Positions 45,346 to 55,800 of a stretch of 64,000 nucleotides of DNA are shown one piece after another. The stretch covers positions 1,668,501-1,732,500 of the forward strand of contig OX359193.1 of the NCBI GenBank assembly GCA_947172415.1. The letters are read 5' to 3'. The translations under genes were made by a program, and so were the position numbers. A model generated the notes under the pieces. The model did no database searches, was not told where the DNA came from, and worked only from the letters and a program-made list of their open reading frames with translations. The first letter of the stretch is position 1, and every line of letters starts with the position of its first letter. The DNA is from Chondrosia reniformis (lineage: Eukaryota > Porifera > Demospongiae > Chondrillida > Chondrillidae).

Positions 45346-45432
45346 ATTTTATTCATACTCTATAAGGCACGCCCTTTAAACCTTGGAACGCCCCCAATTC
45401 AGGCGCTTACGCCCATTTTTACTGAAGCCAAA
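45346..45432. promoter_or_regulatory. 87-bp bidirectional promoter RILP-like / LHFPL
   Basis: The whole space between the two divergent start codons. ACGCCC occurs three times on the + strand (GCACGCCC, GAACGCCCCC, TTACGCCC), resembling GC-box/KLF sites; a TATTTTAT-like run lies beside the RILP-like ATG. Confidence 0.55.
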
Positions 45433-46508
45433 ATGAGTCAAGGCGGATCAGGCGCTGGATCCTTTCTAGGCCTGAAACAAGGAGGTTCAGAACACCTTTC
45501 TGAAAGTACCACAAATCTAGTGGGCCCTTCTAAAGGTAATTCTTCTATGTACCGAAGACAGTTCAAACACGAACCAGTGTCAGTAAGAGGATTGTCCTGC
45601 GTGTCTTTCTGCTGGATCGTGGCCACAATTTTGTTCACGGCTGGATGCTGCGTTGCTTTCGCATTTCCCGTCTGGATGGTTGCCGATCAAAGCGATGCAC
45701 TAATTGATACAACTGCTCGATCACCAAAACCATCGGATTACATCTACAACATCCAGTTAGGCGTAACCTGGTATAGAGCCAACTATTCTCTTGACGGAGG
45801 TCAATCGTGGAATTACATTTCAAAATACTATTTGGAGTTTAGTGATAATGACAATGATGTACTTCCAAAGTCAGCATCTGATATCAGCGTTATACTGGCA
45901 ACTGCCACTATCTTTGGAACTGGGTGCTCTCTCCTGATTATTTCGGTCTGCATCGGTTTAGCGGCATGCTGCAAAGCTAAAATATGTGGTGCCTCCGTCT
46001 TCTTTTTTGCTTTCCTTATCCAGTTTTTAGCTGGTAAGTTTATATCAAAATTATGCCTGTAATTTTATGAAGAGCCTTAATAATTAGCTCAGCTGCTGCT
46101 TCTCAATGTACCCAAGACTTATGATGTAAACAATCTATTTTTTAACAGTACCTAGTTCATGCAAATGTTTTAGATAAAATAGAGTGTTTTTGAAATGCTT
46201 GATACATACTTCACATTATGATTTAACTGTGATAGACCCAGTGTATTTGTTTTCTAATTTTCTGTTTTGTTTATATAGTTATTCTCTTGATTGTTGGTCT
46301 ATTACTGTTTCCAGTAAGCTTTGGATCAGATTTCTACATGACATTCTGCAGTAGACGCTATGCTGGCATCTACAATGCAGGAGTATGTGAAGTGGGATAT
46401 GCCTATATCATTGCCATGCTGTCCACGGCTCTAGCCATGTATCTCCCATCTCTGGCCATTTTCTCAATGAACCACTCAGATGGTCTGACAGCTCATCTTT
46501 GCTGCTAG
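45433..46508 (+). CDS. LHFPL-family tetraspan membrane protein
   Basis: Two exons (45433-46033 and about 46279-46508), 276 residues. The cytosolic N-terminus (about 65 residues) is Ser/Gly-rich. TM1 is GLSCVSFCWIVATILFTAG followed by FPVWM, the family's post-TM1 signature region. An extracellular loop carries WYRANYSLDGGQSWNYI. TM2 is about VILATATIFGTGCSLLII, and TM3 spans the exon junction (FFFAFLIQFLAG-VILLIVGLLLFP). A second loop (GSDFYMTFCSRRYAGIYNAG + VCEVGYAYI) matches the LHFPL pattern of paired cysteines before Gly-x-Ala-Tyr. TM4 is IIAMLSTALAMYLPSLAIF. LHFPL proteins partner protocadherin-15 or GABA-A receptors in vertebrates; the role here is unknown. Confidence 0.8.
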
Positions 46509-46612
46509 GCAGCTTGTAACGACTCTTTGAAACACATCCACCCTTGCACCCAACTGTGTTACTATTTTTGACTTAGATGATGTAATTACTTATAATAATG
46601 TGAGCGGTAAAT

Positions 46613-49600
46613 ATGGCGGAAGATTTGAAAAAGCGGATTTTACGAAACTTAAAGGTTTGACTTCGTTAAAGTGGTGTATGTTGCGAAAGTACTTGAATAC
46701 AGTAAATATATGTTGCCACAGGCACTAGAATGTCCTTTCCTGAGCGGTTATTCTGATGGTGTGATGCTGGATATAGTGTTAACTCCAGGAGAGCAACGTC
46801 TGCGCGTCTTACAGTGGATTCTAACGACGTAAACTTAATAGCTCTCAATTACAACGTGTGTTTGTCGACATGGATAGCGCCTTAATGTGTAACTTCTCAA
46901 TCAATCACTTAGGTTTCATCCCATCTTATGCGAAATGTTCGAGCAACCACACAACATCGAGGGGCTGGTTACGAGTAAGTGGCTTTAGATTAACACAAGT
47001 TAATACAGCCACTTGGGATATAATCCAAGCATATTACATACCATCAATTGGTGTAGTAACAATCCACCCTCCCTCCCTGTACCAATCCACTCTCCCACTC
47101 TTTGCCACTTATTTATTTGGTCTACCACCAGAGCTCGGTACTGCAATGTCATGGCTATGTCTCTGCCAACCAGAAGAACATGAAATTATACAGGTTCATA
47201 TGTAAATGTATATACACATATGTTGTATATATTGATGATACTGCATCCTTCTATTTGACTACATTGTTTATAGGGAACAACTGATTTTCAAAAGCAACTA
47301 AACTTTATAGATGCTCTGCTCAATATTGCAACTGTTAACTTGAATTTACAAGATGAAACTGAAGTTGAAAATAAGTAAGTCCGAAGCATATGAAGTAACT
47401 CATTGACTTGAGTCCAACTGTCAAATTATGGTTAGGGGTATCCTGGTCTTATGATTTTGACATTCAAAGTTTTGAAATTGGATTTGGATCTTAAATTCCT
47501 CCATATTATTCAATAACTGTAGGGCTAATTGTTTTGATTTGTCTCTCTACATATAGCAGCTGTATTGTATGTGTACTTTTGTGTTTGATTAAAACTGAAA
47601 CACAGATATAGTAAATACATGCAAAGACTGTACAGTAACATATGTATAGTTTTTGCATGTATTTGTAATAGTAATTAGTTATCCTTTATAATAATAAAGT
47701 TAATTTCATACATATATAGGTTATTTCACCAGTCTGAAAGGTCTTGTCTGTACATTGATGCCTTGTGTCAGAGAGAGGACATGAGAGAGCTCTTACCAGC
47801 CACAGCAAACCTCTTTCCTCCTGACATTAGAAGAGCTTGTAAAATACACAGCAAATCCAGCATGAGTCTAAGTGCTGCTCCAAAGTCACCAAAGTAAGCT
47901 GGTTAAGTGAGTTTGGGAGAGGCTGCATGAACTGGTTTGGGAGAGGCTAAACAGGTTTGGGAGAGGCTAAACAGGTTTGGGAGAGGCTGCATGAACAGGT
48001 TTGGGAGAGGCTGAACAGGTTTGGGAGAGGCTAAACAGGTTTGGGAGAGTTGATTCAGGTTTGCAAGGTTACAGGAGCTAGTTAATTGAGTTAGGAATCA
48101 GAGGTCAAAAACCGTCCACTTAAGAAGTCTGCGCAGCAATCACCTCGATCAAAAAGTGCTGACAAGGGATCTTTTTTCAAGTCTTCCACGGACAAGCCGT
48201 ATTCGTGCGGGTGGCACACCAAAGCCGCCGCCAGGAAGCAGGCGAGGAAGGCACAGTTGAGCGCTTCTGATTTGTCCGCGCCGACCGTACCGGTCTCGTC
48301 CGGTAACGTGGCGGTTTTATCTTCTACCGCTCCTGCGACCTCCTGCACACCTGGCTCGAGTTCTCCCTCGGTGTCTGCTGACCCTGTCAGACCTTCCACT
48401 TCCTCCAGCACTGCTGCATCCACCTGCAGCACAACCGCTTCAGCAGATCTGCCTATGGTTGGATCTGGACCAGTGCCTCCCAAATTCGACAGTAGCGACT
48501 TCCAATCACCTACTATTAGTGAGCTGAGGGCAATTGGCATTGGGATCAAGACCTTTCCGGGCAAGCTGGTGCTGCTGGTCTGTTGCCCGTTGAAGGACAG
48601 GTGTCCTCACTGCAAGTCCGCACTACTCACAGCAAACTCAGTTGGCAAGTGGAAGTTGTGCTACGCCATCCCTTGGCCAAAGACCATCGTTGGAGTGAAC
48701 GTGAGGTGTGGCAAATGCAACAAGCACTTCATGACCCATGACATGAACTATGTGAACACCCTCCTCCCATCAGAGGAGCAGATCAAGCGGGAGTTTGTCA
48801 CAGCCAAGGGCAATGGCAGCCACATTTCCCTGCTGCGCTTGCTTCGGTCAGGTTTGACTGTGGCCCAAGTGGAGCGATACATCCAGGACGAAGTCCGGGA
48901 ACACTACCTCCTGCTGAAGTCCAAGTACATCGAACTTTGGGACAAGGTATTTACTAAATTATTTATTGAATCTGTTTTACTGCTGTAGCTATTGTCATGA
49001 ATTCATCCACATGTCTTTCTTTCTTCCATTTGTTTTGAAATCTAGGTAGAGGCTATGCGTGGTGTTGGCAAAGTGAACATGGCTTCCCGTGACGCTTTCC
49101 CTCCATTCCCGGCGCACTATGTCCCTGGCAGACCACACCTAACAGCAATGTTTGTTAGGGACTACTGCATGGGAGAACAAGTCGCATATCATGTGTGAGC
49201 TGTGCACCATTATCAGCAATCACAGTCTGGCAGTCGACCACCAGCGCAAAGTTGTCAAGCGTACTCTTGATAGTGACGTAGTGGGCAACGGTGGGCAGAC
49301 GTTCACCATATGCAGTGACTTTGGTGTCATCTGTGGAGTGTATGTAGTGCCCGACACAGCAATATCCTGGGTGAAGAAGGCCATGGATGAAGTAGTCGAC
49401 CGACATCAGTCAGCAGGAGTGGAGGTGCCCCGGTCCTTGTACATAGACTGTGGATGCTGCAGTGGCACTCCTCACTCCACCTTGAGCAACACAGGCACAA
49501 GCGTTGCAGCCTTATGGCGGTCATCCTTTTTGGTCAAGCTCGATGCTATGCATGAGTCTAAGTGCTGCTCCAAAGTCACCAAAGTAAGCTGGTTAAGGGA

Positions 49601-49892
49601 GTTTGGGAGGGGCTGAACTGGTATGGGAGAGGCTGAACAGGTTTGGGGAGAGGCTAAACAGGTTGGGGAGAGGCTGAACAGGTTTGGGGAGAGGCTAAAC
49701 AGGTTTGGGGAGAGGCTGAACAGGTTTGGGGAGAGGCTGAACAGGTTTGGGAGAGGCTGAACAGGTTTGGGGAGAGGCTGAACAGGTTTGGGAGAGTTGA
49801 TTCAGGTTTGCAAGGTTACAGGAGCTAGTTAATTGAGTTAGGAATTAGAGAATAAATGTCAAGTATTTTGGGGTTGGTTGTGACTTGCTGAA

Positions 49893-49942
<50 letters not shown>

Positions 49943-52695
49943 AATCCCTGGTTTCAGCAGTGTCACTTTTTTTCTCTCTTAGGGTAACAAGTGCCTCTTT
50001 AACATCCCTTGCCCAAACAGCAGAAGAGTTGGGACAAGAAATAGAAAAACGTAAGAAAGAGCTAAGCAAACAGACCCAAAAGGTATTTCATGACAGATAT
50101 ACCTCATTGAATACCATGTAGGCATAACTGAAACACTATTCGCCTAGACTTAATAAATTTTTAGATTTTGAGTAGAAATATACATAAAATAGTCAATGAT
50201 TTCTGATAAGACATATGTACGTACGTACGTACATACTTTTAAAGTGTATACACAACTAGTTAGGAAAAGGGCATCTTCCACTATTTCACAAGTTCCCTTC
50301 CCATTTGCCTCAGCACCTCTTGAGTTGTCCTTAGAAACATATTGTTACTACATGTAATGGCCTACATGTAATGGCCTACACATGTACTGGCCTACATGTA
50401 ATGGCCTACATATGTACATAGCTACCTCCCAAGAGCATAGACTTGGAGGCTCTGCAGCTTCATCAAAAGTCATTATCAGTCAACTTGTCAACCTTGGAGC
50501 AGCTGCTACGAAGCTTTCACCATACTTACGAGGAAGACTGGAAACCGTGGACCAACAAGGAACAGCATGCCTTCTCAGGTAAATGTACTCATTCCATTCC
50601 ATCAGGTAATGTGAAATAAAGAGATAAACAAACCACAAATAATAGAAAACAGACTTCATTACGAGCTAAAACATGAAAGAGCAATTGCTTGGAATTATAC
50701 CAGGACAGCTGGTTATGACCACCAGTTGCTCTGCCACTAAGCTACAATTGCCACAACAATACTCTATTTATGTTTCCCCTCTTATACTAGCCCATCTCAA
50801 TTTATGATTTGTTATCATGATCTACTGTAATTTTGTATGTATTCCTGCCTGTGCCATGCACATGGTACTATGTAAAGTGTATGAATTAGTAAATTCACCA
50901 ATTCTATAACTAAATGTGTAAATTGAAGAAACCCCACATATCGAGGATTTTTTATTTGAACCAGTAATTACGTCTGCACATGTAGTTTTATTAACAATGT
51001 ATAATCCTACACAATCTGAGGTGATAACTTGCGAAGAACTCCAATTCATATGTACAGTGTATCATATGCAAGTAGTCTATGGAGTATATGATCTGTGGAA
51101 TAACCTCATAGCAATTTACAGTAGTAACTGCAGGTATAGTTTCTGAGCATGTTATTTTTAATGCCAGTCCCTCTTAAGTTTGATCTACTTATCAGCTTTT
51201 TAATTTTGGTCTCCTACACCAATCAGGGTGAAACTTTCTCTAAAAGCTTTCTTAATTTCTTCCTGAGATGTGGTCCTTGGTATTTCTAGGACGTTATAAT
51301 AGTAATCTTTCTCATCACATGCTCCTAATAAGGTACACAGTAGAACAGAAGGGTGCATTTTGCGATTTATGTATTAAGGTTTCTCTCGGCAGAGTATATA
51401 TGTGTCTGTGCAGATAGATTTTGTTATTCAACAGTGGTCCATCTACGTATGTACAACAAAAACAGTAGTGATGGCTTGATCTTGCCCTGAATGGGATATA
51501 TACTAAAGAAAATCTTAAAGTCTAGCTAAATTCCCAATTCTAATCGAAAGCTGATGAACTATATACGTATTACAAAGTCTAATCATTTTGACTATCATAT
51601 CTTTAAGATTTTGAGGTCCCCTATTTTAATTGATTAGTCTTCAACATTACTTGTAGCCATTTTGCCCACATTGTTCATGTTGCTTTCACTTTTTACAGCC
51701 TTAGGTCCAGCTTGTAAGCAAATACACTCATATGTTGAACACATAACCAAGGTTGGTAGAGTCTAATATAATATGGTCCATGAGACAAAGTGTCAGTAGA
51801 TGTGCCCATTTGTGCAGAGTTTGGAAGCTTTGAATGATGTGAAACAAGCTTTTAAAGACATTAATTCTGTACAACCATTCAAAAAAGATACAATTTGGAA
51901 AGGAGGTACTGAATAAGAAATAAGAGTACATACATATATTATGTTTGTCCAATGTCTGAAGCTGTGAATATACGTACAACATATTAGTGTTTGCTCCTGC
52001 TTTGTGTTACAATATACGTATGTATGTATGTATGTATGTATGTATGTATGTATGTATGTATGTATGTATGTATGTATGTATGTACTCTTGAACATGTAAA
52101 GGAGGTTGTGAAAAACTTAAAACCTGTAAAATACAATGAATACAGAATATGTACGTATTTCATAGACCTTATACAATTTCTGCAATGTCTTTGTATTATA
52201 GTGTAATTATATAATTGTATGATAAATTGAGATTATAATTGTTAAAATAATGTAATCTGGTGTCTTTCCACTCATTTCTAGTTCTGTACCAATCACTTTA
52301 CTTCACTACCTTTTTGACATGGCTATGCTAACTACGTACATACTCTACATATTAGCCAGTTTAACAGTTGCTAATAACCTTGCACAGGATCAAATCTCAG
52401 GTTTCATATGGCATGAAACCTATTTGAAACCTCTTAAACTGCCAGGTTTCAAAGGGTGCTCAGGTACATATGTACTAATACAATAATTCAAGTTTTTTAA
52501 CAGCCAAGTTTCCAAGTTTATACACACTTTCATACCTTTTTAAACCCGAGATTTGATCCTGTGCTGTGCATGTAACCAATTACAAATATGAAGAATGTGG
52601 TATTGAATGTAAATACTTATGCTTCTGTTATATATGTAGATCCTACTATGGGAGATTTGCTGTCTTCTCTGGACACACTACTGAAAGAATACTAA
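46613..52695 (+). CDS. HAUS7: HAUS7 augmin subunit homologue
   Basis: Augmin recruits gamma-tubulin to spindle microtubules. Eleven exons: 46613-46654, 46722-46828, 46913-46974, 47132-47193, 47274-47374, 47720-47893, 49983-50082, 50434-50578, 51699-51751, 51818-51905, 52640-52695. Phases match throughout, giving 329 residues (human 368). Diagnostic matches: ALECPFLSGY (human DLDCPALEG), GEQRLRVLQWILTTFHPIL, and KLGTAMSWLCLCQPEEHEII-QGTTDFQKQLNFIDALLN against human KLGHELMLCAPDDQELLKG...QKQLHFMDQLLD. The C-terminal half is coiled coil (SLAQTAEELGQEIEKRKKEL; LEALQLHQKSLSVNLSTLEQ). Intron 6 (47894-49982) holds minisatellites, a DNA transposon and tRNA-Phe. Starts about 100 bp after the LHFPL stop codon. 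Confidence 0.87.
47862..48105 (+). repeat. Left flanking duplication around the transposon (includes HAUS7 exon end)
   Basis: Runs from ATGAGTCTAAGTGCTGCTCC in HAUS7 exon 6, over the donor, through a minisatellite (about 20 bp unit AGGTTTGGGAGAGGCTGAAC), to GAGCTAGTTAATTGAGTTAG-GAATCAGAG. Matches 49553-49850. Confidence 0.9.
48106..49552 (+). mobile_element. DNA transposon copy with transposase-like ORFs (KDZ-like?)
   Basis: GC-rich relative to its surroundings. ORF 48257-48961 (continuing to 48988) has a Ser/Thr-rich N-terminus then a zinc-ribbon-like part (CPHCKSALL...VRCGKCNKHFMTHDM) and AQVERYIQDEVREHY. After an intron-like gap (GT at 48946, AG at 49045) comes VEAMRGVGKVNM...AHYVPGRPHLTAMFVRDYCM. 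A frame change near 49165 leads to SHIMCELCTIISNHSLAVDH and RSLYIDCGCCSGT...LVKLDAMH. The order zinc ribbon, long spacer, (Y)xDxxCC, W, R/KLDxxH resembles the Kyakuja-Dileera-Zisupton group; this assignment is tentative. No terminal inverted repeats were found, and the 3' part is missing after LDAMHES. Confidence 0.6.
49553..49850 (+). repeat. Right flanking duplication (partial HAUS7 exon copy)
   Basis: Repeats GAGTCTAAGTGCTGCTCCAA-AGTCACCAAAGTAAGCTGG, the minisatellite with more copies than the left, and TTCAGGTTTGCAAGGTTACA-GGAGCTAG. It contains a second copy of the exon 6 5' splice site. Confidence 0.9.
49887..49959 (+). tRNA. tRNA-Phe (GAA)
   Basis: A 73-nt cloverleaf. The acceptor stem GCTGAAA pairs with TTTCAGC. 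The D arm is GCTCAGTTGGGAGAGC, anticodon stem-loop CAGACTGAAGATCTG with GAA at 49920-49922, and T arm CCTGGTTCAATCCCTGG. Internal A box (TAGCTCAGTTGG) and B box (GGTTCAATCCC, one base from consensus GGTTCGANTCC) are present. A T7 run at about 49966-49972 is a Pol III terminator. No intron. It sits on the sense strand in HAUS7 intron 6, ending about 20 bp before the exon 7 acceptor. Confidence 0.95.
49965..49973 (+). terminator. Pol III T-run terminator of tRNA-Phe
   Basis: CTTTTTTT six bases after the tRNA. The same T-run is part of the polypyrimidine tract of the HAUS7 exon 7 acceptor (TTTTTTTCTCTCTTAG). Confidence 0.8.
50345..50420. repeat. Short 16-18 bp tandem repeat
   Basis: ACATGTAATGGCCT recurs four times in HAUS7 intron 7, shortly before exon 50434-50578. 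Confidence 0.85.
52017..52084. repeat. (GTAT)n microsatellite
   Basis: About 17 GTAT units in the last HAUS7 intron. Confidence 0.95.
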
Positions 52696-52841
52696 TTAAT
52701 TGTAATAGAAAACCACAGACACTTGTGACCTTGTACTGAAGCCAATTTTGCATCTTTATACATATGAAGATGTGTATGTATACTGTATATGTCATATTTA
52801 CAACAAAAAGGTTAAAAATAATTAGATGTTCAACTGGTATG

Positions 52842-55800
52842 TTAGAGTAGAAAGTCATCATTTAGAGAATCTTGGCTTTCCTCTGAGGTGTTATCGTCCA
52901 TGATTTTGGCATTCAGTTTGTGGGCATTGCTGACATACCTTCATAATACAAAATACAAGCAACTGTATAAAATTAACTACAATGTGGCTAAAGGTTGACC
53001 ATTGGTGAGTGACCACATATATAGCATGTACTATGTATATAGGAGTGTAACAATGAAATTCAATGCAGTGCCATCTCTGGGTGGGACTTGTGTCAAAGGC
53101 TGTCCAGGCCCCGTGGAGTAAAAGAAGAAAGAGAAGACTCATGTTTCCCCATCCAAAGCTCTCACCAGACTTAGTTCCCTAAAGGCTTTTTAATCTATTA
53201 CAGAATAGGCATATATAGCATGTAGGAAAGAGGAGTAGTATATTATTCATGCACATGAACAGTTGTAAAATTTTATGAAGCCTTTGTGAAAAAATAAACC
53301 CAAAGCTCACAATTGCAACTAGCTACGTATGTTACAATGATTCATACCAGTTGTCAGTAGAAATACTTTGATTCTTGTCATCTGTAAAATAATAATACAA
53401 AAGAGTATCACATACATATCTGTAGTATAGGGGAGATATGTATACAACAATTGTGGCTTGTAAATATCTATTTTTGCAATTACCTACTGTATATCTGGAA
53501 TTGAATTAGAGGTTAAAAGAGATTCTGATTATCCAAATTACAGGTATAAGTAAAACATTGCATGTGGTTTAAAGTATGCGAGATTAAGCTTAAGTAATTA
53601 TTTAGTTGTGTTCATTATGATAGATAAGTTTATAAGTTTACGTTTTGACCCGTAGATCTTTGCCCGTAGATTATTGCTGCTGATGAAGACCTACAGGTCG
53701 AAACGTTCAATCTAGCTCAATTTTCGTTGCAGATAGCTCCATGCAATAAGCTTATCTATCATGGTGTATGATTGTACGTACAGGTATCTTGCATTCTTTA
53801 GACACACGCATTCAATTCATGATATACGGTATATATACATACATATCAATCATAACATCATCAGAAAATACAATAGTACTTTCTTAGTAGGAATGGCTGA
53901 AAAACATGGCCGTCCTATTAAATGTAATATCAATTAACACCTCGTAAATCTACAACAAATTGGTTTTCGGCTATTGACTATTTGTGGCCATTTATATGTA
54001 TATGAACTGTGGTTAGCCTTATCACATGACCACTATCTTGTTTCATTACATTTGTGCTAATTATTGTCATCTCTACTTCTAACTTCATCTTTTTAATGTT
54101 TTTAGTTAACTTTTATGTACGCACGTATATACATGGGGATGTGTATGATTTATAGATACACTCACAGTAGTGTTTGGAGTATTTACTTCTATTTCTATAA
54201 CTACACTGATTCTCTGTGTCTGAATAATCTGATTGACCATATTCATTATCACTGTAACCATAGTTACTACCCTCTTCATCACTGTTGCCATAGTTACCGT
54301 CCTTCTCATCTGGATAGTCATTCCGCCAGTTATTTTCATCTATTTAAAGATGAAATAATTAACTCAACCACAGTTCAGTAATTATTAAGCACGACACACA
54401 TGTATTACCAACTCACTATGCAGCATTTAAAATTAATATCATCTTGATCTTACCACACCCAATCATGTCTCCAGTGAAACACAAAGAGGTGAGGTAAAAA
54501 TGAGGTAGGATAAAATACAGAATCAAAGATGATGATCGTCAAAGCTTTATAGATTGGGTTCAGATCTTATTTTGCAACATTGAAAGTGGCATATTCTAAT
54601 CATAGTCAGGTGGCAAGCGCTGGTAGTTTTGACCAATTCATCCTAGGCTCAATTCCCAGCAACTGATGAAGGTCTTTACTTTCCTTCTTTCAAATTTAGT
54701 GATCCACTACATATGGTTGTGGTTTGTTATCACGGAATGATAGTTCAATGGCTTTTGATATTGGAAAGGTACTGCAATTCACATTACATATTGTAGCTTT
54801 CACATACCATTTGAATCGTCTTCATCATCAAAGCACTCTTCATCAGATTCAAATATGTCATGGACAAATATCGGTTCTTTAATAGCAGTCAGAGACGACC
54901 AATCACTATAAGGGAATGGGAAAGTCCCTTCAGTAGGTATGTCAAACAATACTACCGTAGTTCGGGAAATTTTCGTGTTCGGAAATTTTCGTGGAAAAAA
55001 TTTTCGTGTTAAAATATTTTCGTGGTCTGGGGGCTACCACGAAAATTTATACACGTTACGTAATTACGTTGAGAAATAGAGGATTACGAAAGGGATCTCT
55101 GTGTTCGCGGCTTTCACGAAAGTGAGCCCTTTGGGTCCGGTAAACCGTCCTTGCGCTGCAGGTATCGCAGTAGAGCCATTTTGGCCGCGCTCAGCTGTGT
55201 TGCGTTTACATATATACGTAGATTGTACAACGTGTTATTATTCGTTGTTAAAAATATTTTAACAACGAAAATTTCCCGAACTACGGTATGTAGATGCTCT
55301 CGTAAAGAATGTCATACTAAACATACCGTACACAGAAGTAGATGTAGAAATTTGTAAGGGAGGTGCTAAGTTTATAGGAGTGTGACAGAGAAAGGGTATG
55401 AGAAGGTTTGGTTATACTGGTATAGTATTTTGCCAAAAGTTTGAAAAAACGGCTAATATTAACCCCAACTCAGAAGGGGTACTTCAGCATTTAGAGCACA
55501 AATTTATAGTTCACAAAACGTAAATCTGATTATGTAACACACAAAATATTTACAATGAGATTGGCTCTAAATAGGGAGAAATAGAAGACAATTAGGAACC
55601 GCCATGAAGACACCTGATCAGGATTGTTCAAAGCAATCCCTCTACAAAGATCTTACAAGAATTGTTCTGTACTGGACTCCATGAAATCTTCGCTGTAATA
55701 CACATCATAGACAAACTGGTCCTCCATGCAGTGAGGAAGCTCTATTGGAAGTGAAAATATGCATAACATCATTGCAAAAAGAGTTAACAATTGAAATAGC

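Noticed and set aside
48091-48564. Reverse-strand ORF of 157 residues
   Set aside because: Shadow of the transposase N-terminal low-complexity region; no motif of its own.
50210-50240. ACGTACGTACGT palindrome as a possible origin or recombination site
   Set aside because: Such TACGTA runs are scattered over the whole window, so this looks like a genome-wide compositional habit rather than a specific site.
52891-53142. Reverse-strand ORF with SLLFLLLLHGAWTAF
   Set aside because: The hydrophobic start falls in the repeat half copy at 53100-53240; homology and phase support only the SLC7A6OS last exon 52842-52938 in another frame.
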